Below, piece by piece: positions 1 through 10,729 of a DNA stretch of 64,000 bases. The position numbers were made by a program, and so were the translations under genes. The DNA is from Branchiostoma floridae (taxonomy: Eukaryota; Chordata; Leptocardii; Amphioxiformes; Branchiostomatidae): the NCBI RefSeq assembly GCF_000003815.2, contig NC_049995.1:4107747-4171746 (forward strand), in the 5' to 3' direction. Positions within the stretch are counted from its first letter, which is position 1. The number at the start of each line of letters is the position of its first letter. The notes beneath the pieces were generated by a model. It saw only the letters and a program-made list of their open reading frames with translations. It was not told the origin of the DNA and ran no database searches.

Positions 1-667
1 AAATAATATGAGAATTTAACTAACTATGGAACGGGCAATTTGTAAACAAGCCGGGGATGACATGCGGGGGTTCCAACTGAAAGAGAAGTGATCTATCATA
101 CAACAATCTTTACAAAAAGATCACACTACTAATTATTAAATACACAAAACACTAGGAAGGGATAACAGACATTGCTGACAGACATATACGGAACTAAGAA
201 CGGTAACTGCTATTTATATACAATCTATGTACTAGAGAGCTACACTACTCACTTCTTCAAGTTCTTGGTCCGGTAGCGGCTAGCGGCGGCGACAACTGAT
301 GTTCAAATCTACTAGTAGTTTCAAACCTAACTGCTGTCACCAGCTGGTCTACTATTGGTCTAGTCAAGTCATGTGACTTCCTAATATGGTCTTGTTACCT
401 AAGGACTCCTCCAGATGGTTCCAAGCAAGTTAGTGTCATCCATCATGCCTGTTTCACAGAAACACATGGCATTGTGCATTATTTTTGTGAATAAATGCAT
501 CATGTACTTACCAGTTTCAAAGTTGTACACAGCAGCAAACGCTGTGGCGCGGTGTAGGCTGTTATCTGCAGCGACTTCCCCAGTGCCTGGCGCACCGTTG
601 ACATGCCAACGCACTGGTCTGCTCGGCACTTTGCACAGCTTGCATAACCGCTTTACGAGTGCCTCGT
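1..667. other. non-coding, nothing recognised
   Basis: No exon, RNA gene or clear repeat could be supported here. The open frames are short and lack coding character. If the ACSL-type exon at 2393-2533 belongs to a gene continuing leftwards, this stretch is part of that gene's first coding intron. Confidence 0.5.
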
Positions 668-1335
668 GATATTGTCCGGATATGGACCATTCCCACATAG
701 CAACGCTGGTATTCAATATCATGAGTGACTTTTTGTCATGATATTGTCCGGATATGGATCTATCCCAAACTGAACCGCTGGTGTGGAGTGTTTTGACTGA
801 ACTTTGTTCAAGATATTGTCCGGATATGGATCTATCCCAAACTGAACCGCTGGTGTGGAGTGTTTTGACCGAATTTTGTTCAAGATATTGTCCGGATATG
901 GACCTATTCCAAACTGCACCGCTGGTGTGGAGTGTTTTGACTGAACTTTGTTCAAGATATTGTCCGGATATGGACATATCCCAAACTGCACCGCTGGGGT
1001 GAAGTGTTTTGACTGAACTTTGTTCAAGATATTGTCCGGATATGGACCTATCCCAAACTGCACCGCTGGGGTGGAGTGTTTTGACTGAACTTTGTTCAAG
1101 ATATTGTCCGGATATGGACCTATCCCAAACTGCACCGCTGGGGTGGAGTGTTTTGACTGAACTTTGTTCAAGATATTATCCGGATATGGACCTATCCCAA
1201 ACTGCACCGCTGGGGTGGAGTGTTTTGACTGAACTTTGTTCAAGATATTATCCGGATATGGACCTATCCCAAACTGCACCGCTGGGGTGGAGTGTTTTGA
1301 GTGAATGTTGTTCTTGATATTGTCCGGATATGCAA
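668..1335. repeat. 72-bp minisatellite, about nine units
   Basis: The motif GATATTGTCCGGATATGGA recurs at 668, 740, 812, 884, 956, 1028, 1100, 1172, 1244 and 1316, an exact 72-bp period. The middle units are nearly identical; the outer ones are more diverged. Because 72 is a multiple of 3 and the unit lacks stops in several frames, long repetitive open frames exist on both strands. These follow from the period and are not evidence of a protein. Confidence 0.95.
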
Positions 1336-1529
1336 AGAAACAATAATACTTGACTCATAATTGTTACCATCGCAAAAATTGTTTTCTGTGTCATTTGATT
1401 GTGAATGTCGATGTTAGTATATTTGCACATGTATATGGTAGCTTAAGCTTCAATTACCAGAAAATTAAAGAGTAAACATACATCGACATCGGGCATACTC
1501 GTTGTAAAATAAAAACACATATACAGAAA

Positions 1530-2340
1530 CAAAAACGTTAATGACGTGTATTTGACAAGATAGAAACCTTTTTAGGATACCCAACAAAGCAATCTCAGAT
1601 TCAAGTATGACAAGAAAAGTAATTTGTTAACCATTAAGTGGTCCGAAAACTGATCTCTGGAATGTTTCTGTTTTGGACATCTGTCGTAAATGGAACGGAA
1701 TATGAATTTGGAAGGAGCGAAAATTTCGGCAAAAAATTGCAGTCTTATTTGTTCAGATGCGCAATAAAACAATCACCGATTCACAATTAACGTATAGAAT
1801 ACCTTTATCAGTAACGGTCAGAATATGCTAACTCCAAATCTGTCCTAAAATCCATGGAATATCTGTCGCGGATATGTCTCGTAAATGGAAGGAAAAGAAA
1901 ATAGTATGAGTTCGAAAACATGAAACGTCGCTGACACGTATTCGGAAGAACGGGAAATTCTATCCGTCCGGGCATGTGCCAAAACATTTCATGACTCATG
2001 ACATTCTGAGACATAATGAATATGAAAATGTCATCTGACAATGGCCCAGAAAAAATGCACATCATGTTTCGTGCAAACTCCTAATTTGTCCGGATATTCC
2101 TTAACGAAATATATGGACCTTGGATATGCAAAGAATGTAGAACATATCACGTATTCGGAGGTAAGAAACGTCAATGGCGCGTATCTTGAAAAACAGGAAA
2201 GTCTTATTTGTCCGGATACATAACAAGACAATTCCTGACTCATGATATTTCCAGATATGGGATATATTGAACATCGTGCCCGGACGCAGTCCGAATATTT
2301 AGCATGTCCAAAAATATGTCAACTCCGACTTTGTCCGGAA
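1530..2340. repeat. diverged repeat block next to the minisatellite
   Basis: Segments starting near 1921 and 2167 align by eye: an AAACGTC start, CGTATTCGG or CGTATCTTG, a GGAAA-TTCTAT or GGAAAGTCTTAT stretch, a TCCG core, then a CTGACTCATGA motif. A weaker related copy starts near 1533. TCCGGATA words shared with the 72-bp array suggest common ancestry. No coding content was recognised. Confidence 0.55.
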
Positions 2341-2392
2341 ATCACACCCTTTCGCACAGTGTCAACACAGAAAAAAGAACTGAAAAACTGAC

Positions 2393-2533
2393 CTTAACCT
2401 CCACAGACTGGTGATCAATTGGACACGGCGGTTCGATCGGAGACGGGCGGGAGGCCAGGTAGTACGCCCCCGCCGCCACCGCAGCGGCGCCCGCTGCGAG
2501 TTTCGTGGACGAGACGTTCAGGATACTGTCCAT
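2393..2533 (-). CDS. first coding exon of an ACSL1/5/6-type long-chain fatty-acid CoA ligase
   Basis: Reading leftwards from the ATG at 2533, 47 codons end at a good donor (AAG then GTCAGT, exon boundary 2393). Residues 12-27 are a hydrophobic alanine-rich segment fitting an N-terminal membrane anchor. It is followed by SRPSPIEPPCPIDHQSVEV, which closely resembles the segment after the anchor in vertebrate ACSL1 (a TRPKPLKPPC...QSVEV pattern). ACSL enzymes activate long-chain fatty acids to acyl-CoA on the ER and outer mitochondrial membranes. The catalytic domain is not in this window and must lie beyond the left edge, so the minisatellite would sit in the first coding intron. The N-terminus is shorter than in mammalian ACSL1. 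The family call rests on about 25 residues, so it is likely but not certain. Confidence 0.72.
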
Positions 2534-5189
2534 GGCTGTACTTATGTTGTCTAAATGGTAAAGTCATGAAAAAATTCAACATTACGTGCAGACTTAAAGC
2601 GCATTCCATACAGTAGTACACTGAAAGACGAGTCTGAAACGGTCATAAAATCAGGTGTTTGCATGCTAAATAAACAAATTAACATAACACCCTCGAGTAC
2701 CCTCCCTCCCTGCTCCCTCTTTTCTACTTCATTCAGACTAAGATTTTTCGTCTACCTTCCTTTCATCCGACTTACATGTATAGTGGCGATGATTTTAAAG
2801 GCCAACCGTACTTCCTACACTCTAAATACGGTTACCTACACTGTTTACATACAGTAGCTCCCGGAGTTGAAACACGGGTTTACGGCGCTTTTGATTAATC
2901 AAGTTGCAACTCGAGAACACTGTGTAACAAAAACAAGATCGCAAGACAAATCTACTTACTTAATCAAGGAGCTTTTATCAGTGATAAAAGCTCCTTGACT
3001 TAATAGATGAAAGACTAAGCCACTCGGCGAAAGTGAACTATAACACTGTCTAGAACGGCATGCCAACTCACTAAACTCCGCCAAGAGTTACCCCTTCTGC
3101 AATGTGGTGCCTCTTTCCAAGATTTTCACCCTGCGACCCTAGAGCTAGAGCGGTCTAGTTGTTGTCTGGTCACATTCTTTCAAGGACTCAGTCTTTTATG
3201 TGAAGCCAGTGGTGCCGTAAGGGACGGTACAGGATAGAGGGGAGAGGGGTTGTGGTGAAAAAAATACACTAGGTGGAGTTAATGTAGAGTCCCTTCCAAG
3301 TCACTGCGAGTTTTTAAACAATACTTGTGGCTTTTTAATAAATTGCTATGAGATTGTTATCAATTGTTATGAATGTTCATCAATATTTCGAAATAAAAAA
3401 ATAAACAGCTACTAAGAAAGCCTTCAGCATGAATCGTGGATTTGATACTTTTTACGAATTATAACGCATTATAAATGTATTTAAACAGTATTTTCACAAA
3501 CATCCTGCTAACTTTTCACGTCAATTTGATGTTCAGAAACTAACTTACTCTATTCCCCGTTTTAGACCTTTCCTATGTTTGGTTGTGTCATTTTCACATA
3601 CTTACACTAGTAGCCCACTGCATCTCTAGCTGTCTTGGTCGGTCCCTTAAGAACAAAAATGCACCCATTCAAGACATTGGGTGACCTTTGACCCGAAGGC
3701 TGAAGCTTTAAGTTACGGGGTCAAATGAGGACAATGATGGGCAAGAGTGGGTCCAGATTCAACAGGCCACACGAAGTATTCTATTAGAAAAAATGGAACT
3801 TTTTATCACATATCGCTCTAACATTTAAAATAAAAAATCGTAGATGAACCCAAAACAAGTTTGATCATGAAGTCGGCATGTATGAAAATCCCACACATAA
3901 TAAAACCGGATCTTTCTTTCCGACAACAGTGCCTGCACCAAATAATGACAAGTTGTCAAAACACGAGTGGGGGGGGGGGGGGGGTTACTACAAATACGTC
4001 AACATAACAGAACTAGAAAGGCCGACATTTGCTTAAGAGCAAATACAGCATATTTCAGCCATACCCCTTCCCACGCAACATTGGACTGTTCCAAATCACC
4101 CCTGCGCAAAAATGGAACATCCTCTTAACAGTACATTATCCCCCAAAGTGGACTGGTATTGTGAATTTATTCCAGGTAAAAACAGAGCTTGCTTCTATTT
4201 TTCAGAAAATGACAATAATCACACTTTCCATTCAGAAAATTTTCAGTACGATAACTAGGTGTAAGTTTTAAAAAAGTATAAGCTCCTTGTGATGTGGGTA
4301 CATTCATTATTGCAGTGAAATTTTTTTTATTCAAGTAGGGCATACGATTTAATAATTATCAAGCAGGTGCAGGTACTGTAGGAGCGTTTGTTTTCTTCAA
4401 GCTGTAAAACTGTTAAACTGTTTTACTTTGTATGCAATCAGCCATCGAGCCTATTATTATTTTAGTTTAACAACTTCCTGCCAGACCCGGAAGATACGAT
4501 TGAACCTTGTTCGAGGATTTATTTTCGTCTGTCTGGTCAGTCTCTTCATACCCTCGAGGCTGGCGCTGAGAGTGTTTTATTGGGCTGAAACTCTGGCAGT
4601 TTAAAGTTACTTACAATTTAAATGTTCAAACTTTATGTCAAACAACAACAGCACTAGGAAATGTGGCCACTATAGACAGGTGGTCACTATAGAGAAAATG
4701 CTGATCTATTGACTAGGAGCCATACGTTACACATGATCATTAATGATATAAACATTGCACAGGTAAGCCAATTGTTTAGATGTACAATTAAGTTCAAATA
4801 ATTCTGAAGAGAAATATTGATGAGAAAATAATCATTCTCGCCACTAACTTATAATTACGTATCAAAACTAAACGCAGATTTTCTAACTAACGCACCTTTC
4901 GCCGACTTCATCAAAGGACCGCCGGCTATCAATCAAACACGGCTGTTGATTAGACTTAGAGTTTCAAACAGCCATGTGCTGTGTGCCAGTTGACAGCGAA
5001 CTTCATGCTACGTGATGTTTTACATTGCTTGGACCTTCTTTCCTACAGCGGTGCTTCTACAAAATATTTAGACTATAACACTGAGTCCCACATGTTTTAT
5101 AGAATAGAATTTGACGCAGAACAGCGTTTTTTGCTGGGTATTTTTCTTGAAACATGTTCGTGAGAATATCAGCGAGGCGGCGACGTAGG
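2534..5189. other. upstream region, no gene found
   Basis: This region precedes the ACSL-type exon and probably holds its promoter and 5' UTR, but no TATA box or upstream exon could be fixed. It contains a perfect hairpin at 2965-2997 and a run of 16 G at 3969-3984. The remaining sequence is AT-rich and without coding character. Confidence 0.5.
2965..2997. repeat. perfect 16-bp inverted repeat, 1-nt centre
   Basis: Arms CAAGGAGCTTTTATCA (2965-2980) and its exact complement (2982-2997) flank a single G. A diverged relative with the same outer words lies at 56420-56447, so this is probably a dispersed foldback family rather than a functional RNA. Confidence 0.85.
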
Positions 5190-6500
5190 GATATCAGACC
5201 GTCAACAAAAGTCGCACGGCGGCTAACGGCGCATCGAAGATACTAGCGCTATAAATAAGCGCTTCAACTAAGGATGGCAACCCGTACAATATTTTTGTAT
5301 ACTGTTGAGCTAAGTAAAGTTTGTTGTTTATGAGGTTTTAGTTGTCTTTGAAGCTTTGACCCGAAATATTTTAAAGTCAAACTGCTGAAGAGAAGTAAGT
5401 GACTGCTACGATTATCGTAGATATGGCCCTAAAAAAACTGATAAAAGAAGCCTTCTCAATAGTCTAAAATGCAAGAGCTTCCGGGGGGGCTTCGCCCACC
5501 TGGGTCCCCCCCCCCCCCACAGTGGCCCTGCCCCTGGACCCCGCCAGGGACATTCGGCGGCCCCCGGACCCCTGTCCGACGCTTTGAAAAAATCCTGGCG
5601 AGAAGTCTGTACGGCCTGAGTCTTCAAGTTAACGTATTGTGTGGTCCCGCTTATGAATATTAATTAGCCTTCGCTTTCCTCTTCGCTGATTGGCTGAACC
5701 ATTAATTGAATTAACTCTTCCTGCCGGCTAGACGCAGGTGCAGATGTCGGCTCTGTGGGGTGAACGTCCGAAAGATCATGGCATGGAGAACGAAAGAAAA
5801 CCAATTTCCCCTAAAAAAAAGTGCTGTAATTAAGCCTTTTACAGTACTTTAAGCCAAAAATTTTACTTGGATCATTTTACCAACTATCTTATGCCTATCT
5901 ATACCAAATGTTACTCATACCAGGGTACAGGGGTGCAAAATATACCGTTATAAGACCGTCAACAACAGTCGCACGGAGCTAACAGCGCAGCGAAAATACC
6001 ATCGCTAGCGTTTCAACTTCGGATAACAAGTTATAAGTACTGTTGAACTCAGTAACGTTAAAGTTTGTTTTAGTTGCCTTTGACGGTTTGACCTGAAATA
6101 GTGTTACGCTAAACTCCTGAAGAGAAGTTATTTGACTGCTGCGAATATCATAGATATGCCCCTAAGAACTGATACAATATAAAGCCTTCTGAATAGTGTA
6201 AAATGCGAGAGCCTTAGGCGGGCTTCGCTCCCCCTGGCGGGAACACTGCTATATACGGGATCATGAGGCCCCGCTTATGAATATTAATTAGCCTTTGGCC
6301 TCCTCTTCGCTGATTGGCTAGGTCTTTGATTCAATCAACTCTCCGGCTGACGCGCACAGGTGTGGCTCTGTGCGGGGTCACGGAAGGTCACGTCAGGAGG
6401 CCAAAAGAAAACAAATTTCCCCTCAGAAAAGTGCCAAAATTAATCATTTTAAAGTTGTTTATGTCAAAAATTTGACTTGAATCTTGTTACCAAGTATCTA
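5190..6500. repeat. two diverged direct copies of a ~600-bp repeat
   Basis: The segments from about 5193 and about 5949 share an ordered series of words: AGACCGTCAACAA-AGTCGCACGG, GCGCTTCAACT or GCGTTTCAACT, a CTGAAGAGAAGT motif, TAGATATG-CCCTAA, AAAATGC-AGAG, GGGCTTCGC, then CCCGCTTATGAATATTAATTAGCC and TCTTCGCTGATTGGCT. They also share the later words TGCCTATCTATACCAAAT. This is a tandem or nested dispersed repeat with no recognisable protein; a non-autonomous transposon is likely. Confidence 0.8.
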
Positions 6501-7096
6501 ATGCCTATCTATACCAAATTTCAGGTCATTTAATTGTAATACCAGGGTACAGGAGCCAAAAGTGTCCTTTTTTGGTCAAAAATTGGTCAAAAATCCTAAA
6601 AAATAAGCCTTTTGTTGCACTGTACACCAAAAGTGTTATTGAATTTATATGAAGGTATTATCAAGGCACATCTGTGTCAAATTTCAGCTCATTCGGTTGC
6701 AATACCAAGGTACAGGAGCCAAAAGTGTCCTTTTTTGGTAAAAAATTGGTAAAAAAAATCGCAAAAATAAGCATTTTGTTGTACTGTACACCAAAAGTGT
6801 TATCGAATTTATATGGGGGCATTATCAAGGCACATCTCTGTCAAATTTCAGCTCATTTGGTTGTAATACCAGGGTACAGGGGCCAAAATATACAGTTTTG
6901 GTCTAAAATTGACCAAAAAAATCTCAATAAAATCATTTTAGAGGCAGATATGAAAAAAACTGAGAAAAAAGCATCAAGGTATTGGCCCATTCTACCCCTG
7001 TGCCAAATTTCAGGTCATTCTGTCCAGGAACGGCGGAGATGAATCACTTTGAAGATTTGACAGGAGAAAGAAGAAAGAAAGAAAGAAAGAAAGAAA
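6501..7096. repeat. tandem ~160-bp subrepeats ending in a GAAA microsatellite
   Basis: The core TACAGGAGCCAAAAGTGTCC (or a close variant) recurs near 6549, 6710 and 6877. Each copy is preceded by TCAAATTTCAG-TCATT and followed by a TTTTGGT-AAAAATTGGT motif. The block ends in a GAAGATTTGACAGGAGAAAG motif and a (GAAA)n tract at about 7066-7096. The arrangement resembles the 3' end of a non-autonomous retroelement with a simple-repeat tail, but no coding part was recognised. Confidence 0.65.
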
Positions 7097-7117
7097 CATT
7101 ACGAATACAATATATTT

Positions 7118-7175
7118 CACCATACTATGTATGGCTGAAATATAATCACCATACTATGTATGGCTGAAATATAAT
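7118..7175. repeat. 29-bp direct duplication with palindromic core
   Basis: The two identical 29-bp units at 7118-7146 and 7147-7175 each contain the palindrome CCATACTATGTATGG. Confidence 0.9.
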
Positions 7176-8882
7176 TAACGATAGGCAAATTGTCAGCACT
7201 CAAGTCAAGTCTTGTGACTGAAATAGCTCCAAAGTCGACAAAAAACAAACACCACACTGGGTTCAAACTCCAAGGCCCATGGGAGAAAAACATTTTAAAA
7301 AAACCTCGTGACCCTAAATGTCGAGCTCCATGTTGGTGGCGATGAGAATACTAACAGATAACAACCATCTCTGTTTCACAAGAAATATATACATGGCTCA
7401 TCTCATGTTGAATATTTGTGGTAGGGAGTTGTACCTTTTGTCAAACTACAGGCGAGCCAATAGACAACTTCAGTCGGCAGCCTAAAGCTCTTTAAGCCGT
7501 CTACACAACAATCGCAAGCCCCTGGGGTCTGACCGTGCTTTATACTGTGCTGCTGTAGTATTGCAACCACCTCGCGGGGTTTCTTCGTTCGTATTTTCGA
7601 CGGATTGTCTACAAAACTGGTTGCTGACGAATCATACATATGTACATTTCTTGTTATGATGTCAGTTAATGTATTATGTAAAAATATATTTCTATATGCT
7701 ACAAATTTCTCAAGGCGGTCGTTCCACAAAAAAGAGTGCAATATATTTATGTTTTCCAAGTTTTTTTCCTGCGCTAATATATTTGCTATTAACCTAGTTA
7801 TATGGAGATTGCGATGATTCGTTTACGAGGCTAAACGACTTTTCGGAAGCCAATTTTTTTTGTACAACATGTTTTTACAAGGTAGACTGTGCTCAGAGTC
7901 TGTAGATATGTGACTGTACGTGTGAGGGTGTTGTTAGTTGAGTTGCCAGTCAAACATTGCTGCATTTTCTAGGTCGAACTTGTTTACAAAAGACGCGGTC
8001 AAGCGAGTGACTCCGCTCCTAGCAGAAAAACACAACAGTCACCCTCCCCTTTAATTCGCGACAGCCTAGCACAGAAGACTCTATATAAAACAGTAAAAAA
8101 TTGAAAACTGAACTAAACCCTTCAACAAGTCTATGGCAAGTTTTATAACGTACCTTTGGTTCAGGTGATCAGACCTCAAAAGCGGCCACGTATCCCCAAA
8201 CAGTTCGGACTCAGTCAGAGACAAAATCCAACACGTACTCTTTCTCACCACCGGTCTTTCCCGTCAAGCATAATCTTCATCAAATTAGCGATCGGTGTCT
8301 CTTTTGGAGGTTATTGAGCATCAAAAGTGTTGGTATTACAATGATGCGACAGGCATAATGAAACCCCTTATGTTAGCCCAACGTTCACGTCGCGCCAAAC
8401 AGCTGGAGAATGGTGACCTTTGACCCACCTAGTAACTTTACAAAGATACAAAGGTCAGTGGGAATATCAGGTTCCATGCAGGTTCATAGTCTCAATACAC
8501 CTCTCAACTATGTAAATAGAAGAATGGGGTGGGTTATTTGTGGGAATATATAGATCGTTCAAATGTTACACACCCACAAGGGTATTTCTTGACTTCATGG
8601 GCCACGGTCAGCAGTAAATTATCGAAATTCAAGACAGCATAGGTTAACAGGAAGTGTACCAGTTTAGACTACTCTCCGAGCAGATATATCGGAAGTAAAG
8701 ACTGCGTCCAAAGGGCTAAACAGTACTAGTGTCTAACTGGCCCCCAGTAGATCTGATCTTAGGGAGCCAGTTGGACACCGTTTTTTATAGTCTTTTGGCT
8801 TAGTCTTAGCCCACGATACATCTGCTTGGAGACAGGACAGGGCTAAAGAAAGAGAAAGGGCAATAAATAAGATAGAATAAGA
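7176..8882. other. non-coding, no gene supported
   Basis: One AT-rich 118-codon open frame on the minus strand (7403-7759) has no recognisable domain and no convincing splice context. An imperfect hairpin lies at about 8735-8775. Nothing else was recognised. Confidence 0.45.
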
Positions 8883-8967
8883 ATGAATAAGATAGAGGAT
8901 GAGTGTCACTTTATTGTTGACTGTACTTTATACAACAACGAAAGAAACGTCCTCTTTGAAAATATAC
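8883..8967 (+). mobile_element. CR1/L2-like LINE ORF2 C-terminus, 5' piece
   Basis: The frame encodes NKIEDECHFIVDCTLYNNER, the C-terminal motif common in Jockey/CR1/L2-type ORF2 proteins (E-D-E-x-H-F-x-x-x-C followed by a polar Y-N-x-x-R). It is cut off at 8967 where the foldback element starts. Coding resumes in a compatible frame at about 14204, after the insertion. The 5' part of this LINE is absent, as is usual for truncated copies. Confidence 0.7.
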
Positions 8968-9259
8968 AAATGAAAGTTATCATACCTACCTGGTTAGATA
9001 ACTACAGTTATACTAGCTACCCGGAGAAATACAATGGCGTTTTCCCTAGAAACCGCAAGGTGGCAGTTCTTCACAGTAAGAGCAAACACAACATCCGGGC
9101 ACTGACCCTCCCATCATCCTCTTTTCCCGAAACGTCCCGAGTCGAACTACCTCGCTCGAGCCTGGGTCGGGCTAAATAAAGAGGGTGGGACATTGTATTT
9201 CTCCGGGTAGCTAGTATAACTGTAGTTATCTAACCAGGTAGGTATGATAACTTTCATTT
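8968..9259. mobile_element. foldback element with 69-bp perfect arms
   Basis: The left arm (8968-9036) is the exact reverse complement of the right arm (9191-9259). The roughly 154-bp centre begins with about 100 bp that also occurs, inverted, at about 14072-14171 next to the right terminal repeat of the DIRS-like element. The inner part of each arm (CTACCCGGAGAAATACAATG) resembles that element's terminal repeat. It is therefore a non-autonomous relative or rearranged end of the DIRS-like element. It carries no coding capacity. Confidence 0.8.
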
Positions 9260-9949
9260 ATACGTCGCTACCCTCCGAAATACAATGGCGACTTTAAAGC
9301 CGCGAGAAGGAGGTAGACTGAGACTCACCAAGAAGGTTAAAACCTTGTTGGCCTCACCAAGCCCCCATGGGAGCAGGAGACTAGACCTCTAAGAGTCACA
9401 CCTCCCTCCAGAGTCATCCAGCTGCTATCGAAGGATGCTTCTGTCTCATCCCCCAATTTTACAGCTGTAAGTGCCGGATGCAAAGGCAGAGCTAACCGAC
9501 TGTAGTGCCCGAAGGGTACAGTCTTGCCACTTATAAGTTAACTGAGATAAGTGTGCTCTGCCCAAACGGACTCGGCCTCTGGCCGACAACAACTTAGAAA
9601 GTTCTGGCTGACACCCAGTCTGTCAGCTTTCACAAATCCTTCAAGGAAAAACCGATGCAGAAGCAGCAGTGCTGTGGTGAGGATGAGCATTGAATAGACT
9701 GGTGTCAAAGCCTGAAAGATCCAACATCTTTCAGCCAACTGGCCCAAAAGGCCGACACCACTGGGTTATCAGCCTTAAAGAAGAAACCCCTTAGTCTGAT
9801 AGGAGATTGACTTCTCCTTAGGTAAGAAATGCCTCACCACACATAAGATCTCACTAAGATCTTAGGAAAGGAGTGACTTCTCCTTAGGTAAGATATGTCT
9901 CACCACACAAGATCTCTCTAAGATCTGGGTGCAATCGAACAACGATCTC

Positions 9950-10570
9950 TCTGTAAGGCTGAGTCAGCCTATCAGATTTGTTAGTTCCATAAGAACAAAA
10001 CAACTCTGGAAACAAACTCTCGTACAGCATGAGATACAAGGACGCCAAGTCCAACATCTGTCAGCAGATTACAAAGCCATCAATTGCAAGATTGGCTTAA
10101 GCGAGAGCTGTTTCAAATTCAGGGACCTAATGGCTCCCAAGTCTGAAGGAATCTCAGAATCGTACCCACGTCCCAAGACTAAGTACCTCAGTCTTGGAGG
10201 GTCACGCGTGTATGCTTAATACACCCGCTTAGAGTTAAAGGCTCTCCAGTCAGACCAGTGTTGTTCTGACTGGACTCCGTCTGTGATCAGACGAGTTGAG
10301 AAAAACGCAGAGCCATGAACATTTATGGTCTTATAAAAAAGACCCCTTGATTAAGGCACAAGAGGTAATCAGTGACCTCCATGGCCGTCGCCTTAGACGG
10401 ATCCAATGCCCTAGTCTCGCACTCCAGGCTGCCTGATACTGTTTCTGTGAACACAGTCTTGCGGCGCAGCACACGCTACAGGTGCCGCCGGCGCGCCTCA
10501 GACGACAAACCCGCAGTGATCAGAGCTTGTCTGACACTATCCGGGCAGTTGGTCTGAGTAACCTCAAACG
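9950..10570 (-). pseudogene. tyrosine recombinase remnant of the DIRS-like element
   Basis: The minus frame gives SVRQALITAGLSSEARRR, then a segment resembling the SAM-like core-binding domain (LDPSKATAMEVTDYLLCL), then SWDVGTILRFLQTW followed, after a frame change, by LNLKQLSLKPILQLMAL. The last two match the conserved 'WDV..vL.yL' and 'LsLK.Lt.K.v.LlAL' blocks preceding the first catalytic Arg in DIRS recombinases. Stops and shifts disrupt it. The R-H-R-Y tetrad could not be followed through the decay. Confidence 0.65.
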
Positions 10571-10729
10571 AGGATGAACTTCCTCTGACCCGGAAGAGGA
10601 ACACCGTCTTGTTCCATTGGAAAAGACAGTAGATCTCAAACCAGAGTTCCTGTAGGAACAGAAAGCACGGTTGAGATGGCCAAAACTATGGCCATAGATT
10701 TCGCCTGATCGAGGCAAATTTCTCATAAG

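Noticed and set aside
719-1317. Long repetitive open frames on both strands
   Set aside because: They are forced by a 72-bp period without stops; there is no start context, splice sites or known domain.
4096-4122. CCCCTGCGCAAAAATG resembling the U6 snRNA core
   Set aside because: Only about 12 nt agree and none of the flanking U6 sequence is present.
7403-7759. 118-codon minus-strand open frame
   Set aside because: AT-rich, no recognisable motif, no splice or promoter context; probably chance.
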